This document shows, one piece after another, positions 61,001 through 64,000 of a DNA stretch of 64,000 nucleotides. The notes under the pieces are model-generated. The model was given only the letters and a program-made list of their open reading frames with translations, was not told the origin of the DNA and did not search any database. The position numbers and the translations under genes were made by a program. The DNA lies in assembly GCA_964651245.1 (NCBI GenBank), contig CAZYVI010000001.1, positions 1 to 64,000 on the forward strand, given 5' to 3'. How positions within the stretch are numbered: position 1 is the stretch's first letter; the number at the start of each line of letters is the position of its first letter. The DNA is from Avedoeria sp964651245 (lineage in GTDB: Bacteria > Chloroflexota > Anaerolineae > Epilineales > Epilineaceae).

Positions 61001-64000
61001 GCGGTCCGACGTGATGTCGATGAGGTCGAACTCCTCGCCGGCCTGCAGCACGTCCTTGAGCGACACCGTCTCGGCGTAGCTCGGACCCAGGTTGTCGACG
61101 ATGACGGTGTAGGTGAGGATCTGGCCCGCCCGCACCTGGCCGTCGTTCTTGCCGAATTTCGTGACCTTGAGGTCGCTCTTCGTCAGGACGAGGTTCTTGC
61201 GGGCCGAGACGTTGTTGCGGCCCAGCGTGTAGAGGTCGCTGTTCGTGACGCCGGCGGCCGGGTTGAGGTCGCGGTCCGGCTCGGTGGGGCTGGTGACGAT
61301 CGCGACGTTCGTGATCGTCGTCCCGGAGTAGATCTCGGGCCGGACGCGCGTCCAGATGTCGAACGACCGCACGCCGACGCCGCCGTCGGCCGCGTCGCGC
61401 GGCGGGGTGCCGCCGCGGGGCTCGATCGTGCCCAGCGGGCACAGCAGCGGCGAGGTGCGGGTCACGGCGAGCTGGCCGCGCATCTCGCCGGCCGGGAAGT
61501 CGGTGGAATGGACGTTCACGTAGAAGCCGGCCGGGTTGGCCGAGATCGCCGCCGCCTGCGCGGGGGTCAGGAACAGCTCGCCGACCACGGAGTTCGTCGG
61601 GCTGAAGGCCGGCGGCGGCGGGCTGTTGAAGAGGTTGAGCACCACCGGCCCGTTGACGCCCGCCGCGCCCATGTGGACGTGCGCCTCGGTGAGGTTGTCG
61701 ATGTCGTTGACCTGGACGGCGTACACCAGGCGGTTCGAGGCGGTGTCGAGGACGAAGGTCGCCAGGCCCATGGCCGTGTTGACGACCGGCGGCACCTCGT
61801 TGGCGCCGGAGAGCACCGCGCGCCAGCCGCGCAGGTTGGCCGGGCGGGTGCACATCGGCGCGTTCGTATCGATCTCGTAGTCGACCTCGTCGGGCAGCAC
61901 GTCGTAGACCTCGACGTTCTGGGCCGTCGACGGGCCGAGGTTCGTCACCGTGACGGTGTAGCGCTTCTGCTCGCCGGCGAACACCTTGACCGGGTCGCTC
62001 GTCTTCACGATGTCGAGGTCGGCGATCGTCGTGACGTTCGTCGTGATCGTGACGCTGTTGTTCGTCGGGTTGCAGTCCGGCGTCTGCGTCGTCGTGGCGG
62101 TGGCGGTGTTGCCGATCGGCCCGGGTGGGGTCTCGGGCCGAACACGCGTGTTGATGAAGACGCGCCGCTGTCCGACGCCGGTGGACGGTTCGACGGGCGG
62201 GATGTCGAAGCCCGAGCAGATGACCTCGTGGGCGCCGGCGCTGTACGTGCAGTTCTCGCGGCCCTGCAGGTTCTCGATGCGCGCCGAGTGGAACACCACC
62301 CCGGCCGGCAGCCGATCGCGGATGACGATCTCGCGGGCCGTCGACGGCCCGTTGTTCGTCACCACGAGCTCATAGGACAGCGAGGTCCCGGCGTCGACGT
62401 TCACCGCCGGGATGGAGGTCTTCGTGATCGCGACGTCGGCCACCTCGCCGACGGTGGTCGTCTGGTTGACCCAGTTGTTCTGCAGCCAGGGGTCGATGCT
62501 GTCGGAGCGCGCCTGGGCGCTGTTCTGGAGCAGGTTCGTGCCCGAGACGCCGACGTAGTCGTCGTCGACGCGCACGACGATCGTCATCGTCGCCGACTGG
62601 CCCACCGCCAGCACGCCGTACGTGCAGCGCGTTGGGTCGGCGGGGTGGCCGGGCGTCCCCGCGTGGCAGCCGGCCGCGCCCGCCGGACCGACGCCCGTCA
62701 CGCTGACGAGCTCGACGCCGTGCGGCAGGAAGTCCTCGAGGACGACGTTGTCGGCGCGCGAGCCGCCGGGCGCGCCGAAGACCGGCGCCACGTTCGTGAC
62801 CGAGAGGTTGTAGGTGAGCTCGAGGCCCGCCGTCACCTGGCCGGCCGTCGCCGTCGTCACGGCGCAGTGCACGGCGCTGCGGACCTGCCCGGTCGACGTC
62901 TTGGTCAGCCGCAGGTCCGAGGTGTCCAGCACCGAGATCTGGTCGGTGGCGTAGTTGTTCGCGGTGTCGGGGTCGGGCGTGCCGGGCTCGCGGCCCGTCA
63001 GCGCGTCGACGGTGTAGACGTGGACCTCGTTGTTCACGTCGGTGTCCTCGACGGCGCGGGCCTCGATCTGGACGGTCCAACGGCCGGTCCCCAGCCCGCT
63101 GCCGACCGGCTCGAGCGACTCGCCCAGCGCGCAGCGGACGATCCGCCCGGTGTGCGGCGCCGGGGCCGCGGCCTGGGTGCAGCTGTCGGCGCGGGTCGGG
63201 TCGAGGAGGATGTCGACGAGCGTGACGTTGCTGTCGAACAGGACGGTGTCGTCGAACCGCACCTCGCGCGCCGTCGACGGGCCGAGGTTCTCGATGAGCA
63301 CGGTGTAGGTGAAGATCTCGCCGGCGCGGATGCGGTCGTCCGGCTTGCTCACCTTCCAGACGCGCAGGTCGGCGAGGTCGTCGAGGAAGGCCACCTGGCT
63401 GAAGGCGTTGTTCGTGAGGTCGCCGTCGAGCTCGAAGCTCGTCACGGTGACGTGGTTCGTCAGCTCCTCGAGGCCGTTGGCGACCGCCTCGGGGTCGATC
63501 TCGGCCTGGATCGTGAAGCGCTTCGTCTGCCCGCCGGTGAACGTGCCCAGCTGGCAGACCACGACGTCGCTGCCCGGCGCCGTCTCCTGGCACGCCGGGT
63601 CGACGACGGGACCGCCGCGGCCGTCGTCGGTGGGCGGCGCGTTGGCCGAGATGTAGGTGACGGGCGCGGGCAGGATGTCGGTGACGACGACGTCGGTGGC
63701 CCGGCCGCTGCCAAGGTTCGTGACGGTGACCTCGTAGAAGATCGCCTCGCCGGCGATCGCCGGGTCGGGCAGCGACGTCTTCGTCACCGCCATGTCGACC
63801 TCGGGGTCGATGCGGACGTTGTCGATGAGCAGCCCCGAGTCGATCGAGGCGTCGTCGGTGCCCTGGTCGGCGACCAGGAACTGGATCGTGTAGTTGCCGG
63901 GGGCGGTCAGGAGGCGCTGGAACTTCTTCCAGCCGCCCTGGCCCCACTCGAACGTGCAGCCGCTGGTGGTGGCGCCGCCGGTCACGTCGATCTCGACGCC
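56291..64000 (-). CDS. Giant DUF11 surface protein, paralogue (partial, 5' end beyond window)
   Basis: At least 2569 aa; the reading frame is still open at the right edge, so the N-terminus is missing. The visible part starts in a domain with CTFEWGQGGWKKFQRLL (jelly-roll-like). It continues with a DUF11 array collinear with residues ~2400-4025 of the downstream giant, and ends in the same four [LA]P-led C-terminal modules (FRLQLPVIDSGTCETW at ~58065; last residues PFRPFAAR). A CHRD domain is inserted at about 61455-61840. The stop is 76 bases before the ATG of the second giant. The two proteins are a tandem duplication in which the other copy gained NHL propellers or this copy lost them. Confidence 0.9.
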   Translation of the reverse strand, partial: GVEIDVTGGATTSGCTFEWGQGGWKKFQRLLTAPGNYTIQFLVADQGTDDASIDSGLLIDNVRIDPEVDMAVTKTSLPDPAIAGEAIFYEVTVTNLGSGRATDVVVTDILPAPVTYISANAPPTDDGRGGPVVDPACQETAPGSDVVVCQLGTFTGGQTKRFTIQAEIDPEAVANGLEELTNHVTVTSFELDGDLTNNAFSQVAFLDDLADLRVWKVSKPDDRIRAGEIFTYTVLIENLGPSTAREVRFDDTVLFDSNVTLVDILLDPTRADSCTQAAAPAPHTGRIVRCALGESLEPVGSGLGTGRWTVQIEARAVEDTDVNNEVHVYTVDALTGREPGTPDPDTANNYATDQISVLDTSDLRLTKTSTGQVRSAVHCAVTTATAGQVTAGLELTYNLSVTNVAPVFGAPGGSRADNVVLEDFLPHGVELVSVTGVGPAGAAGCHAGTPGHPADPTRCTYGVLAVGQSATMTIVVRVDDDYVGVSGTNLLQNSAQARSDSIDPWLQNNWVNQTTTVGEVADVAITKTSIPAVNVDAGTSLSYELVVTNNGPSTAREIVIRDRLPAGVVFHSARIENLQGRENCTYSAGAHEVICSGFDIPPVEPSTGVGQRRVFINTRVRPETPPGPIGNTATATTTQTPDCNPTNNSVTITTNVTTIADLDIVKTSDPVKVFAGEQKRYTVTVTNLGPSTAQNVEVYDVLPDEVDYEIDTNAPMCTRPANLRGWRAVLSGANEVPPVVNTAMGLATFVLDTASNRLVYAVQVNDIDNLTEAHVHMGAAGVNGPVVLNLFNSPPPPAFSPTNSVVGELFLTPAQAAAISANPAGFYVNVHSTDFPAGEMRGQLAVTRTSPLLCPLGTIEPRGGTPPRDAADGGVGVRSFDIWTRVRPEIYSGTTITNVAIVTSPTEPDRDLNPAAGVTNSDLYTLGRNNVSARKNLVLTKSDLKVTKFGKNDGQVRAGQILTYTVIVDNLGPSYAETVSLKDVLQAGEEFDLIDITSDRATTCRSLTAAGQETNNIAGTPWPPALPPVPYFGVLEPTGIPEIFQRLQVDCTLTQGDNPATPARNESQLAVLRADGPPNSGRWILTMRVRFRQGQDINNVADVLSATAEEPAPANNHAEVSHEITDVANLSVTKTAVGEVQVTGQPGLIYNTTSAAPAFPQAPNYATSPSLVTAGRRIRYTIRLQNIGPSDAENVVLTDRLPPGVTILPGSVVVTVDNMAPLPAGACETGTPGNPADRLVCGIGTLLGVDFAIRRGATIVYDVLVDPNLAAGAVLENDAFVSSDVFDPFNSNNHAHVQTVVDTDADLATSKTAMGQNVVGYDVANQRFVLADQANSVTAGLVLRYEIAVQNNGPSASSNVTLSDVLPAGTRLLRVVGASCRPDAVNNNLLYCTVGDLPIGARRTFDVYVTVDHAVANNTVLQNCVTSLFLGATPPGQPPALPPPAPTLPLTDDPFAPNNQACNNTTARAVADVGGPESGPATSGALSYIEKKDVPAEPRLDTVHEPDLAIAGREHRYRIRFGNAGPSTAVGVVITDTLDFKQPLLPGERFVRCEPLDPDDRVLCSVNAATNVVTLTQLKVHNETIFNAGVGTLAPGIAYGFDLITEVDAGYVLDASNALAAGPLNSEPGAIARNTVFIRSTTTDFRLGNNRDTERTRIIAEADLSVDKTDILGDDFLACDPVTRGGMITWTIRIRNDGPSDAAEVFAVDRLPEAFVAVDPDQVDVTISAGSVVEVRDDGRITLQVGNGVNNAGTPELGRLNAGQEVVATISAMVRQTAVCGGLAVNRVSVETRRNDVRWPPIVTGPPQGSPPVSPTEPRTPTFDPDANDNLDFEDTKIECPAIEVNKTVSFDGQCPGRDVPQINRTGQPVTFCFEIKNTGTTYLDDIEVVDILRTRTAMPMVIFTDTIKFGVDPKVPVAPGETVRRQVTYESLDCECGIVEDIVTVTANPVNSGRTDLTCLPDVTDSDIATIEVPCAGVDFRLQLPVIDSGTCETWITAQNVGDESVVPLMVVWGDPGFCPPQAAGPLKAECGGLLRPGSAWRFASSQVPSGARSAVMYAFSARSIEVQPGTEIPFGAWVCDEVLKYVVGRDLEWVRFDAAYRMRGLWRTLDFGKYLSEPIAVVVNRTCPDPTDPNQNVSAAYIGISSDLEGAADPISGGYGYYTPLLLANKGGLNSTIHMQNSGALCSSLELWFYGQDNCLRPVLGDVLTLAPGETVAFDPSTVVGPDWQGSAWIRSTVPLGVVVDTKGANHFTSYNGYPADVFDLDFSYGNQINYAPLTYSEYQGWDSAIQVQNLSPVTAAKVKVYFLDRAGGIITTLVDWICPRGSQTFFLPVIGGLPGAWVGSARVESQEWLAPGGPNVEAPRVSSVVLLEKWSDPARTARREAIAYNAQTECLLYDWQLGSGKGGTASGSAVFAIPLVAKGYNGVTSEIAITNLVPKPGFTDFVIYLYDQNGRIDHFCEKLTEKQVEYLDLNSIGWLPSRYLGSMVVSAVFWEHDVFDGRGQFVRNLVGLGAVSVERIGGTLGGADVPGDESKAFEAFPIFDHFEPETAPSCPGVPPFRPFAAR
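61455..61840 (-). other. CHRD domain inserted in a DUF11 module
   Basis: About 125 residues with the CHRD hallmarks: WRAVLSGANEVPPVVNTAMG, AHVHMGAAGVNGPVVLNLF, and FYVNVHSTDFPAGEMRGQL. On both sides the DUF11 sequence continues as in the paralogue (EIDTNAPMC before; LLCPLGTIEP after), where the same module is uninterrupted. CHRD domains bind metals or signalling ligands in some proteins; the role here is unknown. Confidence 0.85.

Noticed and set aside
1..64000. Known defence or secretion systems (restriction, toxin-antitoxin, T6SS-like)
   Set aside because: No signature genes of these systems were recognised; the small HTH protein alone is not evidence for one.

Overview
The window is about 70% G+C and densely coded. 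It most resembles a member of the Chloroflexota (Anaerolineae-like). The reasons are a MalT-type LuxR regulator, several exported proteins ending in a Thr/Pro-rich linker plus a short [FYA]-x-[LM]-P-x-x-x-R type motif, huge DUF11/NHL-repeat surface proteins, and promoters with TANNNT -10 boxes. No rRNA, tRNA, CRISPR array or intact mobile element was recognised. The phylum call is an inference from gene content, not from a marker gene.

Layout. 1-3.5 kb: a MalT/LuxR regulator and a 57-aa ORF. 3.6-7.9 kb: two look-alike promoters, a possible small RNA, then a tightly overlapped operon (exported protein of unknown function, NUDIX hydrolase, 2'-5' RNA ligase-like phosphodiesterase ThpR, 6-phosphofructokinase) followed by a CrtI-type desaturase. 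9.6-14.1 kb: a subtilisin-like protein that has lost its catalytic residues, divergent from an acyl-CoA dehydrogenase, and a tyrosine-recombinase-like protein that has also lost its catalytic residues. 14.3-17.6 kb: an LPTTG-anchored exported protein and a minus-strand operon rmlD / B3-B4 domain / GT2. 17.9-27.3 kb: a large exported protein on a degenerate metalloprotease scaffold, an extracellular nuclease with a lamin-tail domain, an AMP-dependent ligase and MutS2. 27.3-38.2 kb: a plus-strand run of a small HTH protein and then six exported cell-envelope proteins (LysM, LysM plus L,D-transpeptidase, beta-helix, duplicated propeller plus VWA, CuA-like lipoprotein, FG-GAP/UnbV lipoprotein). 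38.2-41.8 kb: deoC and a two-domain ALDH16-like dehydrogenase. 42-64 kb: a GlsB-type membrane protein, then two giant tandem paralogues on the minus strand (4615 aa, and more than 2569 aa running off the right edge).

The two giants share a collinear series of DUF11 modules and a ~590-aa C-terminal region. By eye that region is four copies of a beta-sandwich-like module, each opening with an [LA]P-hydrophobic motif. The first giant adds two long NHL-type propeller arrays. The second has a CHRD domain spliced into the middle of one DUF11 module.

The main theme is an exported, surface-building gene set in which several enzyme folds appear catalytically dead: subtilase (D/H/S and oxyanion N all replaced), metalloprotease (HEYGH-like site lost), and CuA cupredoxin (four of six ligands lost). 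A cytosolic recombinase-like protein follows the same pattern. The short LP motif in many of these proteins resembles the first strand of the giant proteins' C-terminal module, which suggests a common surface-association or secretion signature.
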